From assembly GCA_013112685.1 (NCBI GenBank), contig JABFGC010000002.1, positions 2,676,902 through 2,740,901 on the forward strand: a stretch of 64,000 nucleotides of DNA, written 5' to 3'. Below the pieces are notes generated by a model. It had not been told where the DNA came from and did no database searches. It worked only from the letters and a program-made list of their open reading frames with translations. Both the position numbers and the translations under genes were made by a program. The stretch is from Chloroflexota bacterium (lineage in GTDB: Bacteria > Chloroflexota > Anaerolineae > Anaerolineales > Villigracilaceae). Below, one piece after another: positions 9,439-19,277 of this stretch; position 1 is the stretch's first letter, and each line of letters begins with the position of its first letter.

Positions 9439-10280
9439 GCGCTTCGGTGCGGGAAAAATCGTTTTCGCTTTCCAAAAGCCGCCGCGCGATCCAATGGATG
9501 GTGGTGATCGGCACACTGGTCATCGGGCTGAGACACATTCTTCCGGGCGAAGGCTCGCGCGGCGGATCGTTCGACTCGTTCTGCGCCTTTGGCGGAATCG
9601 AAACGCTCCTGCCCTATTTTTTCACGGGGCACATGCTCAAATCCACCAACCTGCTCAACTTCTCGGTGCTGCTTGCCACACTCGGGGTGGCGCTTGTGGC
9701 GGGGCGCGCTTTCTGCGGCTGGCTGTGTCCGCTGGGCGCTGCCCAGGATTTCGTTGCGGAATGGACGCGGAAACTTTTCGGCGAGACGAGGCACGTGCGC
9801 GGCAAGCGCAGCAAAACGATCCTGCCCCTGCGCCTGCCCGATTTCCTGGACCGTCCGCTGCGCTACGCAAAGTATCCTGTGCTTGCGATCATCCTGCTTG
9901 CAAGCCTGTTCATGGTCTTCCCGCCCCTGCGCGGGTTTTGTCCCGTACGCGCGGTGTTCGGACTCAAAATGACCTCGCTGCTGTGGTTGACGCTGATGGT
10001 CTTTTTGGCGGGTTCGGTTTTGGTGGAACGTTTCTGGTGCAAATATTTCTGCCCGCTGGGCGCGACGCTCGCCATCTTCAACAAAATCTCACCCGTGCGC
10101 CTCGTCGCGGATCACGGTCACTGCAACGACTGCGGACGCTGCGACATCGAATGTTCGATGGACATCGCCGACGTACCGCATCACCTCGACCATCCCGAAT
10201 GTGTGCGCTGCATGGAATGTCTCGACACCTGCGCGCGCGAGGGATCGCTGGTGCTGAAAGTCGGCAGCACAAATTTGTAG
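9435..10280 (+). CDS. NapH/NosH-like membrane 4Fe-4S protein
   Basis: 281-residue quinol-linked electron-transfer protein. About four or five membrane helices, two polyferredoxin-type CxxxCP motifs (CGWLCPLGA and CKYFCPLGA) and two C-terminal 4Fe-4S cluster motifs (CNDCGRCDIEC and CVRCMECLDTC). This is the layout of NapH, NosR C-terminal and NosH proteins, which pass electrons from quinols to periplasmic reductases. No napA or nosZ lies in the window, so the partner is unknown; the neighbouring paralogous membrane proteins are candidates. The start ATG overlaps the stop of the 53-residue ORF. Probably in the operon driven from the Crp-type site at 8325. Confidence 0.88.
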   Translation: MSASVREKSFSLSKSRRAIQWMVVIGTLVIGLRHILPGEGSRGGSFDSFCAFGGIETLLPYFFTGHMLKSTNLLNFSVLLATLGVALVAGRAFCGWLCPLGAAQDFVAEWTRKLFGETRHVRGKRSKTILPLRLPDFLDRPLRYAKYPVLAIILLASLFMVFPPLRGFCPVRAVFGLKMTSLLWLTLMVFLAGSVLVERFWCKYFCPLGATLAIFNKISPVRLVADHGHCNDCGRCDIECSMDIADVPHHLDHPECVRCMECLDTCAREGSLVLKVGSTNL

Positions 10281-10317
10281 CACAAGTTTATAGACTTGGC
10301 CACATGATGCATTAAAT

Positions 10318-10445
10318 AACTCACCTTACGCGATTTCGTCGTAGGGGCGACCCGCTTGGGCAAAACAGGCAGCCCATCTGCAAGAAAGGGTCGCCCTGCA
10401 CCAGACATTTTGCAAAAACATGGATGGGTCGCCCCTACCGCGTAA
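10318..10445. repeat. Palindromic dispersed element (GTAGGGGCGACCC family)
   Basis: Outer AACTCACCTTACGC at 10318-10331 faces GCGTAA at 10440-10445. The inner arms GTAGGGGCGACCC (10341) and GGGTCGCCCCTAC (10426) are perfect inverted copies. The inner family recurs at 31212-31273. It fills the gap between the NapH-like gene and 10475. Confidence 0.75.
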
Positions 10446-10474
10446 CATCAGTTAATAAAGAAGGAGAATTCAAC

Positions 10475-11317
10475 ATGAAAGCACAATTTTCTCAGAAAGA
10501 CAACGCGGGCATGGCGCTCGTGGCAGGCATTGCCGGACTGCTGTGTTTCACCGCCCTGCCGTTCATGATTGCGCGGGCAATGACCGCGGTGTTGGAAGGC
10601 GCGGCGGTAAAGATTCCCGCCAGCGGCAACCCGCTCATCGCCACCGCGCCGCGCATCGTGATCGCCTTCTTTCCGGTCTGGGGCGGGTTGAGCATTGCGG
10701 CAGGCATCGCGCTGCTACTCGTCGCCTGGGCGCTCTACAAGGGTGAAGGATGGGCGCGTCCTGCCGCGATCGGGCTGCTGGCGATTCCCTCCATCACGGG
10801 CGCGTATTATTCGGGACCGGTCATGTTCTTCGGCAAAAGCGCGCTGCCGCTGTTCATCCTCATCGCCCTGCTGGGGTTGATTCCCTACTTCACGCTCCTG
10901 CTTTGGGGAAAAGGAACGTCGGGTGAAAAGATCGGGAAGTTTTTCGTCTTCCTCATGCTGGGCGTGACCGCGGCATGGAGTTTCAGCAACGGCGGCTCGT
11001 CGCTGCGCATGTTCTGGGCGCGGCCCGAGTACTTTCCGCTCGACGCCTCGAACACGGGCTTCATCCTCGGCGTCCCCGTAATTTGGACGGGCGTGCTTGC
11101 CACCGTGATTTCCATTCCCTTCTTCGCGGCAGGCAGACGGGCGGGCTGGCGGCTGGGCGTGGTGGGACTCGGCATCATCCTGATGGGCAACCTGATGCTC
11201 TTCGTCACCCACACCGGGACCAAGGAATTCATGATCGGAATGATTATGGCGGTGGTCAGCCTGGTATTGATGTCCATCCCCTCGATTGGCAGGAAACTGG
11301 TTGAAGCCGGGGATTAG
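10475..11317 (+). CDS. Polytopic membrane protein, paralogue of 8373-9218
   Basis: 280 residues, about eight predicted helices. Start chosen at the ATG preceded by AAAGAAGGAGAATTC; a longer in-frame start at 10424 lies in the repeat element. The pattern LYKGEGWARP, a proline-rich turn and FWARPEYFPLDASN match the same landmarks in the 8373 protein, so the two are probably diverged duplicates. Function unknown. It ends before a good intrinsic terminator at 11330 and closes the unit that may begin at 8373. Confidence 0.75.
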   Translation: MKAQFSQKDNAGMALVAGIAGLLCFTALPFMIARAMTAVLEGAAVKIPASGNPLIATAPRIVIAFFPVWGGLSIAAGIALLLVAWALYKGEGWARPAAIGLLAIPSITGAYYSGPVMFFGKSALPLFILIALLGLIPYFTLLLWGKGTSGEKIGKFFVFLMLGVTAAWSFSNGGSSLRMFWARPEYFPLDASNTGFILGVPVIWTGVLATVISIPFFAAGRRAGWRLGVVGLGIILMGNLMLFVTHTGTKEFMIGMIMAVVSLVLMSIPSIGRKLVEAGD

Positions 11318-11329
11318 GCTACTTTTTGG

Positions 11330-11372
11330 ACACGGATTGCACGGATTCATCTCCCTGCAATCCGTGTTTTTT
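11330..11372 (+). terminator. Intrinsic terminator
   Basis: ACACGGATTGCA pairs with TGCAATCCGTGT, followed by TTTTT. The rest of 11373-11659 has only a CCTATGA/TCATAGG hairpin near 11471-11495 and a possible TATAGT -10 near 11600; no gene is seen. Confidence 0.8.
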
Positions 11373-11659
11373 ATCCAAATGAAATTGCAGGCGCAGGGCT
11401 TGAAAACCGCTCCAACCGGCGTATGGCGGCAGCGGAGGGTCATGGACATCCTTTCGGAGGGGATTTTCTGCCTATGATGAGTCATCGTCATAGGTATTTT
11501 CTACGTGGTGACTTGCCAACAATCCCGCGCGCAGTTTCCACCTGTTGGGTTCCTGAAAACCTGTAATTTCCACGCTTATAAGCCAGCCCCGGATTTCATA
11601 TAGTATGGTTGGCTTCATCCCATACGCCGCTGGACGATGCATGGAAAGGAAATATTGCC

Positions 11660-11950
11660 ATGTTCATAAATATCATCAACTTCCCGCCGATCAAGGAAGG
11701 GAAGGATGCAGAGTTTCGGGAATGGTTCGAATGGTCGAACCAGGAGTACGCCAAACACAAGGGCTTCATCGGTCGCAGGCTTTTGAAGCCGCGCGAAGGC
11801 GGGAATTACGTGGGGCTGGTGGAGCATGAAAGTTACGAGACGTTCATGGCGATGCACACCAGCCCAACACAAGCCGAAGCGGGCAAACGGGTGATGCCGC
11901 TTTTGGATGGCAGTCCGACTCCTGCTTTCCTTGAGGTGGTGATCGAGTAA
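11660..11950 (+). CDS. Antibiotic biosynthesis monooxygenase (ABM) domain protein
   Basis: 96-residue single ABM-fold protein: MFINIINFPPIKEGKDAEF, then a WSNQEYAKHKGFIGRRLL stretch with the aromatic and histidine residues typical of small ABM monooxygenases and heme-handling IsdG relatives, and an H-SYETFMAMHTSP segment. Such proteins oxidise small substrates or degrade heme; which applies here is not readable. Start chosen at 11660 behind GGAAAGGAAAT. It lies 85 bases before a CDF exporter and in the same direction as the NO reductase cluster. Confidence 0.75.
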   Translation: MFINIINFPPIKEGKDAEFREWFEWSNQEYAKHKGFIGRRLLKPREGGNYVGLVEHESYETFMAMHTSPTQAEAGKRVMPLLDGSPTPAFLEVVIE

Positions 11951-12035
11951 CAAATGCAGATTGCCGGGCAGCAGTTTGTCCGGGACATCAACGATGTCCA
12001 TCTCTTGCTTTTGCCATTCCACACCGGAGGCAGTC

Positions 12036-12909
12036 ATGAAAGAATCCTCGGACATACGCAGTTTGAAAATCGCCCTGGGCGCATATTTTCTTGTCTTCGC
12101 CCTGAAGTTGGTGGTTTATTTCCTGTCGGGCGTGATGGCGCTGATGGCTGAAGCCTTGCACACGTTGAGCGATATCTTCGTCACGGGGTTTCTCCTGTTT
12201 GCCGCCTTTTACTCCCGCAGGTCAGCCGACCAGGAGCACATGTTCGGCTACGGACGCGCGCAGAACATCGCTGCACTGGTGGCTGCTACTTTATTCATCT
12301 CGTTCACCAGTTACAAACTCTACGAAGAGTCCATCCCCCGCCTCTTCACTTCCCACGAGGCTGAATATCAAAACCTGTGGCTGGCAATCGGGGTAGTTGT
12401 CGTTTCAATGATAATCGCCGCAGTGCCCTTGATTCAACTCTACCTGCAAAAGACGCGCGGAGCCGCTGCAAAGGCGCAACTCCTGGAGTCGGTCAATGAC
12501 GAGTTAGGCTTGGTGGCTGCTTTAATCGGTACACTTTTCATCATGTGGGATAAGCCTATTGCCGATCCTATTGCCTCCATCGTCGTAGCCACGATCATTG
12601 CCCACAACGGCTTCAAACTGTTCCGTGAGAACTGGAGTCTCCTGCTGGGCCGCTCTCCCGGGTCTGAATATCTTGAACGGGTAAAAGCGGCTGCCCTATC
12701 GGTTCCCGGCGTACGGGGTGTTCACGACCTGCGGGCGGAATACATCGGACCCGAAGTCATCCATGCCGGGCTGCATATCGAAGTCCCGCGCGGAACGCCC
12801 ATCGAGGAGGCGGGACCGTATTTCCGAGGAGGTGCACGAACGCATTCACGCAGATATGGAAACGGGATTCTGCGTCATTCACGTGGATCCCGCCCCTCAA
12901 GGTCAATAG
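12036..12909 (+). CDS. Cation diffusion facilitator transporter (one frameshift)
   Basis: Proton-coupled metal exporter, about 291 residues. Six membrane helices; HTLSD in helix 2 and ESVNDELG in helix 5 carry the metal-site histidine and aspartates of CDF proteins. A cytosolic domain follows (VPGVRGVHDLRAEYIGPEVI). The frame breaks near 12820 by one extra G; the joined end reads IEEADRISEEVHERIHA and stops at 12909 after HVDPAPQGQ. The start is set by CCGGAGGCAGTC. The metal is not predictable; in this setting iron or zinc are plausible. Usual family length. Confidence 0.88.
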
Positions 12910-12970
12910 ACAAAACGGTATGAACATCCAAATCCCATGAATTTGGAATTTGATGAAAGGAGATAAAACC

Positions 12971-13504
12971 ATGCCCCCTCATTGTGATACCTTGGACGGT
13001 CCGGTTGTTACCGCAGCCAAAAAAGCCCTGGAAGCCGGGAACGTCAATTTAATCCTGCCTTACGTCCCAAAGGCGGGTGAGGCGGAGGTCATCCGCGCCT
13101 TCGAAAAGGTGATGAAAATCCGCACGGACGAGTCTGCGCGCGAGGTCGCCGATCTGTATTTCTTCGAGACCGTCGTGCGCGTGCACCGCATGGGCGAAGG
13201 CGCGCCTTATACGGGACTGAAACCTGCCGGGCTGGATGAAGGACCCGTCATCCCTGTGGCTGAGAGAGCCATCGAGACCGGCTCACCCGATGAACTGATC
13301 GCGACCCTTTCCGAAATGCTGCGCGAACAGGTGACACACCGGTTCCATCACATGCTGCATCTGAAAGAACGTGCAGACCTGAGCGTGGACGACGCCAGAG
13401 AATACGTGGAAGCCATGCTGGGCTTGCAGGTATGGTCGCACTCGATCTATGAGCGCCTGCAAGGCGAAGCCCATGCCGCTCATCAACACGCGGTAGCGGT
13501 ATAA
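12971..13504 (+). CDS. DUF6448 family protein
   Basis: 177 residues, soluble, no signal peptide. Starts MPPHCDTLDGPVV, the signature start of the DUF6448 family, and keeps LPYVPKAGEAEVI, VADLYFFETVVRVHRMGEGAPYTG-type and ERAIETG segments (motifs at roughly 13060 and 13150-13215). The tail ends in a His-rich EAHAAHQHAVAV. The function of the family is not established; the conserved His/Cys at the start and histidines at the end could bind metal. The start was chosen for the GAAAGGAGAT site. Lies between a CDF exporter and norZ, all on the same strand. Confidence 0.8.
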   Translation: MPPHCDTLDGPVVTAAKKALEAGNVNLILPYVPKAGEAEVIRAFEKVMKIRTDESAREVADLYFFETVVRVHRMGEGAPYTGLKPAGLDEGPVIPVAERAIETGSPDELIATLSEMLREQVTHRFHHMLHLKERADLSVDDAREYVEAMLGLQVWSHSIYERLQGEAHAAHQHAVAV

Positions 13505-13543
13505 GGCTGTCGCGGGGAGTCCCTCCGAGCAATGACACCCGGT

Positions 13544-13584
13544 AGTCCGGTTGCTGTAACTCCGTATGGGTGTGCAACCGGACT
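13544..13584. repeat. Inverted repeat upstream of norZ
   Basis: AGTCCGGTTGC and GCAACCGGACT form an 11-pair stem with a 19-base loop. The surrounding 13505-13765 holds AATGACA-containing repeat debris and no recognisable operator or gene. Confidence 0.55.
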
Positions 13585-13765
13585 GATTTGAGATCGCATT
13601 GGGCAGAATTCTTATTCCGCTGCCTGGCCTCGACACCTGCACCGCACCTGCCCAGAACCGCAGGCGCTGGGAACGCAGTGCGTTGCAAGTGTACGTCCCA
13701 CGAAAAACATGCGGGACTACCCGACCGACGGCGTCACACGCAATGACAAATAAAAGGATAAGAAC

Positions 13766-16061
13766 ATGACCACAACCAAAGCAAAAGCACCTTTTTCATC
13801 CCTTTCCCCCTGGTGGCGGACGGGGGTTCTGATCGCCATGATCGTCGGCTTCTCGGTGTTGATCGGGATGACGGTCAGCGCGTATCAGGTCGCGCCGCCG
13901 ATTCCCGACCAGGTCGTTGACCTGAACGGAGCGACCATCTTCACGGGCGACGACATCCGCACGGGACAAGCCGTCTTCCTGAAATACGGCTTGATGGAAA
14001 ACGGCACGATCTGGGGACACGGTGCGTATCTCGGTCCCGATTTTTCGGCGGAGTACCTGCACACGCTCGGCGTGGACGCGTCCGCCGCGCTTGCGCAGCA
14101 GTCGTATGGGAAAACGCCCGAGGCGCTCGTGCCAGCCGAACGGGCCCGCGGTGGAGGCGCAGGTGGCGAGTCTGCTCAAAGAGAATCGCTATGATCCGTC
14201 CACGCACTCGCTGACGTTCACAGACATCGAAGCCGCGTCGTTCCAAAATCAGATCACGAAGTGGACAGCCTACTTCGCCGCGCCGACGAATAACGCGGGT
14301 CTGCAAGCCGCGCTCATCAGCGACCCGCAAGAGTTGCGCCAGTTGACCGCGTTCTTCGCCTGGACTGCCCGGGCATCCGTCGCGAACCGCCTTGACAAGC
14401 CCTATTCGTACACCAACAACTTCCCGTATGATCCGCTGGTCGGCAACGTCGCCACGACCGACACACTGTTGTGGAGCGCGCTGAGCATCGTCGCATTGCT
14501 GGGCGGGATCGCGTTGGTGCTGTTCGTCTTTGGGCGTTGGAACTTCCTCGGCTGGAAGGCGGGCGAGGAGGGACACGTCCACCCACAGCCGATGGCGACG
14601 GGCGTTGCTACGCCAAGCCAGCGCGGTGTCATCAAATACTTTGTGATCGTCGCGCTGCTGGTGTTGACACAGGGCTTGCTCGGTTCGTTGGTTGCGCACT
14701 ACCGCGCCGACCCCGCCTCGTTCTACGGTCTCGACCTCTCGCCCATCCTCCCGAGCAATCTCGTCCGCACGTGGCATTTGCAGATGGGGCTGTTCTGGAT
14801 CGCCACCGCCTTCGTGGGAGGCGCGCTCTTCCTCGCGCCCGCCATCAGCGGAAAGGAACCGAAGGGTCAGGCGGCAGGCATCAACATCCTGTTTGCCGCG
14901 CTGATCGTCGTCGTGGTTGGAAGCCTGCTCGGCGAGTGGTTCGGCATCAACAACAAACTTGGGGACTTATGGTTCTGGATCGGGCACCAAGGCTGGGAAT
15001 TTCTCGACCTTGGACGTCTCTGGCAAATCCTGCTGGCGGTCGGACTCCTACTCTGGCTGTTCCTGTTGATCCGAGCCGTTTCCTCCGCCCGGGCGAATCC
15101 CGAACGCAACGAGATGGCGTCGCTCTTCATGATCGCGGCGTTCGGCATCCCCATCTTCTACGTGCCCGCCCTGTTCTTCACCAGCACGACGAACTACACC
15201 ATCGTGGACACGTGGCGCTTCTGGATCATCCATTTGTGGGTGGAGGGTTTCTTCGAACTGTTCGCGACGGTGATGGTTGCGATCATCTACTTCCTGCTCG
15301 GCATCGTCTCGCGCAAGACCGCCGCCCGCGTCATTTACCTGGACGCGATCCTGTTCCTCGGAAGCGGCATCATCGGCACAGGGCATCACTGGTACTGGAC
15401 GGGGCAATCGAACATCACGATGGCTTTGGGCGCGGTCTTCTCCGCCCTCGAGGTTGTCCCATTGACCCTGCTCACGCTCGACGCCTGGGACTTCATCAAA
15501 CTAACGCGCGGAAAATGTGAGGTCTGCGGCAAGGTCGTCCCCATGCCGCACAAGTGGGCGTTCTACTTCCTGATCGCGGTCGGCTTCTGGAACTTCGTCG
15601 GCGCGGGCGTGTTCGGCTTTTTGATCAACATGCCAATCGTCAGTTACTACGAAGTCGGCACGATGCTCACGCCCAATCACGGTCACGCCGCGCTGATGGG
15701 CGTCTTCGGGATGCTCGGACTCGCGCTCTTGACCTTTGCCCTGCGTCAAGTGCTCGATGACAATGGCTGGGCGAAGATCGAGAAGTACATCCGCGTGGGC
15801 TTCTGGGGACTCAACATTGGCTTGCTGTTGATGGTGCTGATCACCCTCTTCCCTGGCGGCATCCTGCAAATGGTGGACGCGCTCAACAATGGCTACTGGC
15901 ACGCGCGCAGTCCCGAATTCCTCGGCGGGAGCCTGATCCGCTTCATCGAGTGGGCGCGCATCGTCCCTGACTTGATCTTCGGGGTTGTAGGGGTGATCCC
16001 CATCGTCCTCGCGGCGGGGATGACGTATTGGATGATGAGGAAGAAGCCTGCGGTGGCATAA
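13766..16061 (+). CDS. norZ: Quinol-dependent nitric oxide reductase (one frameshift)
   Basis: Reduces two NO to N2O with quinol electrons; heme-copper superfamily. Nominal length 765 residues. One N-terminal helix and a periplasmic domain fused to the catalytic subunit identify the qNOR type. Catalytic landmarks are intact: TWH (heme b ligand, 14774), HLWVEG with FeB histidine and glutamate (15231-15248), HH (15384-15389) and NHGH (15675-15686). The loop KCEVCGKVVPMPHK holds a CxxC. An extra C near 14147 breaks the frame; removal gives PAERAAVEAQVASLLKENRYD. Followed by a bidirectional terminator. The convergent FAD reductase may support NO detoxification. Confidence 0.93.
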
Positions 16062-16063
16062 GA

Positions 16064-16098
16064 ACAAGAGGGCGAGACTGAAAATCTCGCCCTCTTGT
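16064..16098. terminator. Bidirectional intrinsic terminator
   Basis: ACAAGAGGGCGAGA and TCTCGCCCTCTTGT form a perfect 14-pair stem between convergent norZ and the FAD reductase. Confidence 0.88.
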
Positions 16099-16125
16099 TT
16101 GCAACCCGCAGGCTCCGCAACCACG

Positions 16126-17302
16126 TCAAGACAACCTGCCTTTCAAGTCAGCCGCCTGGAACGGTCCCGGCTCCCGAATCAGCGCGCGGGCCTGATCGGT
16201 CCGTTTCCAAACATTCCATAATACAACCCCGCGCACGCGACCATTTTCCAGATAATAGATCACTCCCTTATTGAACGCGTCCTGCCAATCGGTCACAATT
16301 TGCATCCGGCTGTTGATTTCACCCACGGCTTCATAACCCAATTCGAACAGGTCTGAATAGAACATGGGCGCATGGGTATATGTTTCGTTCGCGCCAGCCA
16401 TGTTGCGGCCCGCGAGTTTTCCCATCATGATCGCGTTATCTTCGTGTTCCACGCGCATGCGCTTGCCCAGCGCTGAATGGAAGAAATTCGCCACATCACC
16501 AGCCGCAAACACGTCCGGGGCGGAGGTTTGTAAATGCTCATTGACAACGATCCCGTTATCCATCTGCAAACCGGCTTCCTTTGCGAGATCGAGATTCGGG
16601 CGGATTCCGATACCAGCCACGACGCCGTCCACTTCAATGGCGCGCCCGGTTCGGGTCCAGGCCGTGAGGCGGTTCCCGTTTTTCTCGAGACTCACAATCA
16701 CGTCATTTGTCACAACCTCCACACCCTTCTTACGATAATAATCGTTCAAGTAATATGCAAGGTCATTCGGGAAGATGCTTGCGCCCACCGCCTCCTCGGG
16801 AAAGAGCATAACAACCTTTTTGCCGATCATCGTCAAAGCCGCGGCAATCTCCGAGCCGATAAAGCCGCCGCCGATGACAAGAAACTTTTCACCGTGTTCA
16901 CTCAGCGCACGCAGGCGGCGGTAGTCCTGAAGGTCGCGGAAATAAATGATGTCTTCTCCACCGAATGGCAGGCGGTTTGCCGAGCCGCCTGTTGCCAGCA
17001 GGATTTTATCGAAGGTGTATTCATCCCCCTTATCGTCGCGAACGCACTTCTGCGACGGATCGAGTTGGCTTACTTTGCGTCCCAAATGCAATTCAACATT
17101 CAGGTTTTGTGTGTTGCGCCAGATCTTTTCGATGGGACGCCCTTTCCACAATCCCTTCTGAAAGACTGGGGCGCATATACGGCGGGTCGGGTTCCATGCT
17201 GATCATGCCAATCGAACCTTCGGCATCCAGTTCGCGGATGCCGCGCACCGCCGCGTCGCCTGTCAGCCCGCCGCCGACGATCAGGTATTTGTATTGTGTC
17301 AT
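16126..17302 (-). CDS. NAD(P)H:FAD oxidoreductase, NorW/rubredoxin-reductase/AIF-like (one frameshift)
   Basis: About 392 residues. FAD-binding GGGLTGDAAVRG at the N-terminus, PPYMRP, ATGGSANRLPF, NAD-binding VIGGGFIGSEIAAAL, and the second FAD site DVFAAGDVANF. The C-terminal part (VEHEDNAIMMGKLAGRNMAG) fits AIF-type and NADH:rubredoxin/flavorubredoxin reductases. The frame breaks near 17152; deleting one A yields SEGLWKGRPIEKIW. The likely role is passing NADH electrons to a rubredoxin or ferredoxin-type partner, and its place opposite norZ suggests NO or oxygen defence, but no flavodiiron protein lies nearby. Ends at the shared terminator. Confidence 0.87.
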
Positions 17303-17336
17303 GGGTCTCTCCTTTGGTCTGTTGAGATCTTGTTAC

Positions 17337-17372
17337 AACAGGCTGGCAAACCGCTAGATCTGCCAGCCTGTT
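17337..17372 (-). terminator. Terminator of the 17390 lipoprotein gene
   Basis: AACAGGCTGGCA pairs with TGCCAGCCTGTT, 12 pairs with a 12-base loop, just past the stop on the minus strand. Confidence 0.75.
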
Positions 17373-17389
17373 TCATCAAGAGATGGGGT

Positions 17390-18670
17390 TTATTTGAATT
17401 GTTGCGGGAATTGGGTCACAATGCCTTCGGAGAGCATGCCTGCCATTTGGAGGATTTCGTCATGGATCTTATCGTATGCCGCGATGTCGCCAGACCAATC
17501 CCCATTCAGGCGAGCAGTTGCTTCCTCGAGGGTCAGATCCAGATGCAACTTCATCATGGATTGCATGTCGATCAACAGCCAGTGGTCCCGGTTGGCAGCG
17601 CTTAGGAAGACCGCGATCTGATTGGCGTTGTCGTACCAGCGGGCGCTGGCATCCTCGAATTTCGCGTTGTCGCCCGACTTGGCGGCGGCGAGCAAGTCGG
17701 CCGCCGTCAAAATGTGATCGTTGAGAAGGGATGTCAGCTGTTCACCGGCCTGCTCGCCATAGAAGGGTTTGATGGCGTTGCCGATATCCGCCTGGTTTTG
17801 CAAGAGACGCTGCGCGGCAGTATCGGCGTCAGGCAATTCGCTGGTCACACTCATGATGTACACACGCGTCCAGGTAATATGATCCTCCCAAAGTTTGTTC
17901 ATCGCCAGTGTGAGTCCGATTTCCTGCTGCGAGGCTTCCTGCGATGCAAACTTATCGGGGAACTGTTTGACGATTCCATCCGCGAGCATGTCAGCCATCT
18001 GAAGAATCTCGTCATGGATTTTATCGTATGCCGCCACGTCGCCAGCCCAATCTTCGTTCAAACGGGCGGTTGCTTCTTCGAGGGTCAAATCCAAATGCGA
18101 TTTCATCATGGATTGCATATCGCTCGACGGCCAGTTTTCCGGGTTGGCAGCGCTCAGGAAAGCAGCTATCTGGTTTGCGTTGTCGTACCAGCGCTGATTG
18201 GCATCTTCAAACTTGGTAGTATCACCGGATTTTGCGGCAGCTAATAGATCAGCCGCAATAAGAATGTGGTCGTTGAGCAGGGATGTCAGCTGGTCGCCGG
18301 CGCCATCGCCATAGAACGGCTTGATCGCGTTGCCAATATCGGTCTGGTTTTGCAGCAGGCGTTGCGCCGCGATATCCGCTTCCGGTAAGCCAGCCAGCGC
18401 GCCGATGATGTATACGCGCGTCCAGGTGATGTGATCCTCCCAGAGTTTGCGAACCGCCTGTTGGAAGACAAGCGGATTAATTTTATCCGCGGCTTCTGCC
18501 GGGACTGGCATGGGCATTTCATACGGCTCCTGCGTTGGGGATAGGGTTGGCGCTTCGGTCGGTGCTTGAATCGGTGTGGGCGTTGCTGCGGGGACGCAGG
18601 CGGTAATCAGTTGAACCGCGATGAGGAGGACGGCGATCACTGTGAGAAATTTCGTTGGTAGTGGTTTCAT
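17390..18670 (-). CDS. Lipoprotein with two tandem LWEDHITWTR-type domains
   Basis: 426 residues. Lipoprotein signal (KFLTVIAVLLIAVQLITAC, cysteine at about residue 25), a Thr/Pro linker, then two copies of a roughly 150-residue all-helical domain. Each copy begins KLWEDHITWTRVYI and contains RLLQNQ-DIGNAIKPFYG, LLNDHIL-AADLLAAAKSGD, RWYDNANQIA and DLTLEEATARLN. The family is widespread as single-domain proteins in Firmicutes, usually of unknown function. Conserved His and Asp in EDHITWTR and NDHIL suggest a helical bundle that could hold a metal or heme. Start chosen at 18670 behind AAGGAAAA. Acts outside the membrane. Confidence 0.8.
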   Translation of the reverse strand: MKPLPTKFLTVIAVLLIAVQLITACVPAATPTPIQAPTEAPTLSPTQEPYEMPMPVPAEAADKINPLVFQQAVRKLWEDHITWTRVYIIGALAGLPEADIAAQRLLQNQTDIGNAIKPFYGDGAGDQLTSLLNDHILIAADLLAAAKSGDTTKFEDANQRWYDNANQIAAFLSAANPENWPSSDMQSMMKSHLDLTLEEATARLNEDWAGDVAAYDKIHDEILQMADMLADGIVKQFPDKFASQEASQQEIGLTLAMNKLWEDHITWTRVYIMSVTSELPDADTAAQRLLQNQADIGNAIKPFYGEQAGEQLTSLLNDHILTAADLLAAAKSGDNAKFEDASARWYDNANQIAVFLSAANRDHWLLIDMQSMMKLHLDLTLEEATARLNGDWSGDIAAYDKIHDEILQMAGMLSEGIVTQFPQQFK

Positions 18671-18691
18671 TTTGGTTTTCCTTTTTTGTTC

Positions 18692-18740
18692 CCGCACTCT
18701 TGAAGGTTGCCATGTGATATGGTAAAACACAAGAGTGCGG
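18692..18740. repeat. Inverted repeat upstream of the lipoprotein gene
   Basis: CCGCACTCTTG and CAAGAGTGCGG are perfect inverted copies 27 bases apart, in the region upstream of the 18670 start. An operator or dispersed palindrome is possible. Nothing else is recognised in 18741-18919. Confidence 0.5.
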
Positions 18741-18919
18741 CTAAGATCTTGATGGGTCTCGGCTGTCACAGGCGCGGTGGTTTTCACGGAACTGCCGCGC
18801 TCTTTATTTGGGTGGAGAGGTTATTCGTAAGTTGTGCCTCCTATTTCTTGAAAAGGATCATAGATTTCTTTCTTCTGCCTATTAGTTTCAGATGGATGGT
18901 TTTTCTTACCAAAACAAAA

Positions 18920-18946
18920 AGCGCCTCCATATAATTTGGAAGCGCC
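18920..18946 (-). terminator. Terminator of the sigma/anti-sigma unit
   Basis: On the minus strand GGCGCTTCCA and TGGAGGCGCT pair, with two G-U pairs, followed by TTTTTG. Confidence 0.75.
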
Positions 18947-18964
18947 TCTGTTGGTGCGTAATAT

Positions 18965-19240
18965 TTACATGATGGAGTTCCGCAGATCATCGAGAGAGGG
19001 CGCACCACCCCGGTTTTCAAGAATGACCAGGTCGCGCAACGTTTCATATTCGTCCCGGCAGGCGCGGCATTGCCCCAGGTGTTGAATCACCTGCGGCAGT
19101 TCAGCCGCCGCATCCTGATCGGAGGTCTCCAGTTCAACAAAGTGGGATACAAGGTCGAAGCACTCGGTGCAGGAGATCTCATTGTCCTGGGTATCGTAGA
19201 TGTTTCTGAGCCAGTTCTCGAAACGGTCGCGTTCCATCAC
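18965..19240 (-). CDS. Zinc-finger anti-sigma-like protein
   Basis: 91 residues, cytosolic. CTECFDLVSHFVELE followed by HLGQCRACRDEYETL gives the H-x3-C-x2-C zinc site of zf-HC2 anti-sigma domains, preceded by an additional CxxC. Sits 37 bases downstream of an ECF sigma gene on the same strand, the usual place of its anti-sigma factor. Unlike many partners it has no membrane helix, so it would sense a cytosolic signal such as redox state. The start at 19240 or 19237 (two adjacent Met codons) cannot be decided. Confidence 0.75.
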   Translation of the reverse strand: MMERDRFENWLRNIYDTQDNEISCTECFDLVSHFVELETSDQDAAAELPQVIQHLGQCRACRDEYETLRDLVILENRGGAPSLDDLRNSIM

Positions 19241-19277
19241 TACTCCTCAATCATTCGTTGCGAATGGCGCCAAAATC

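Noticed and set aside
13766..16061. Possible nitric oxide dismutase instead of NO reductase
   Set aside because: The FeB ligands HLWVEG, the HH pair and NHGH are intact; NO dismutases show substitutions at the catalytic and quinol sites.
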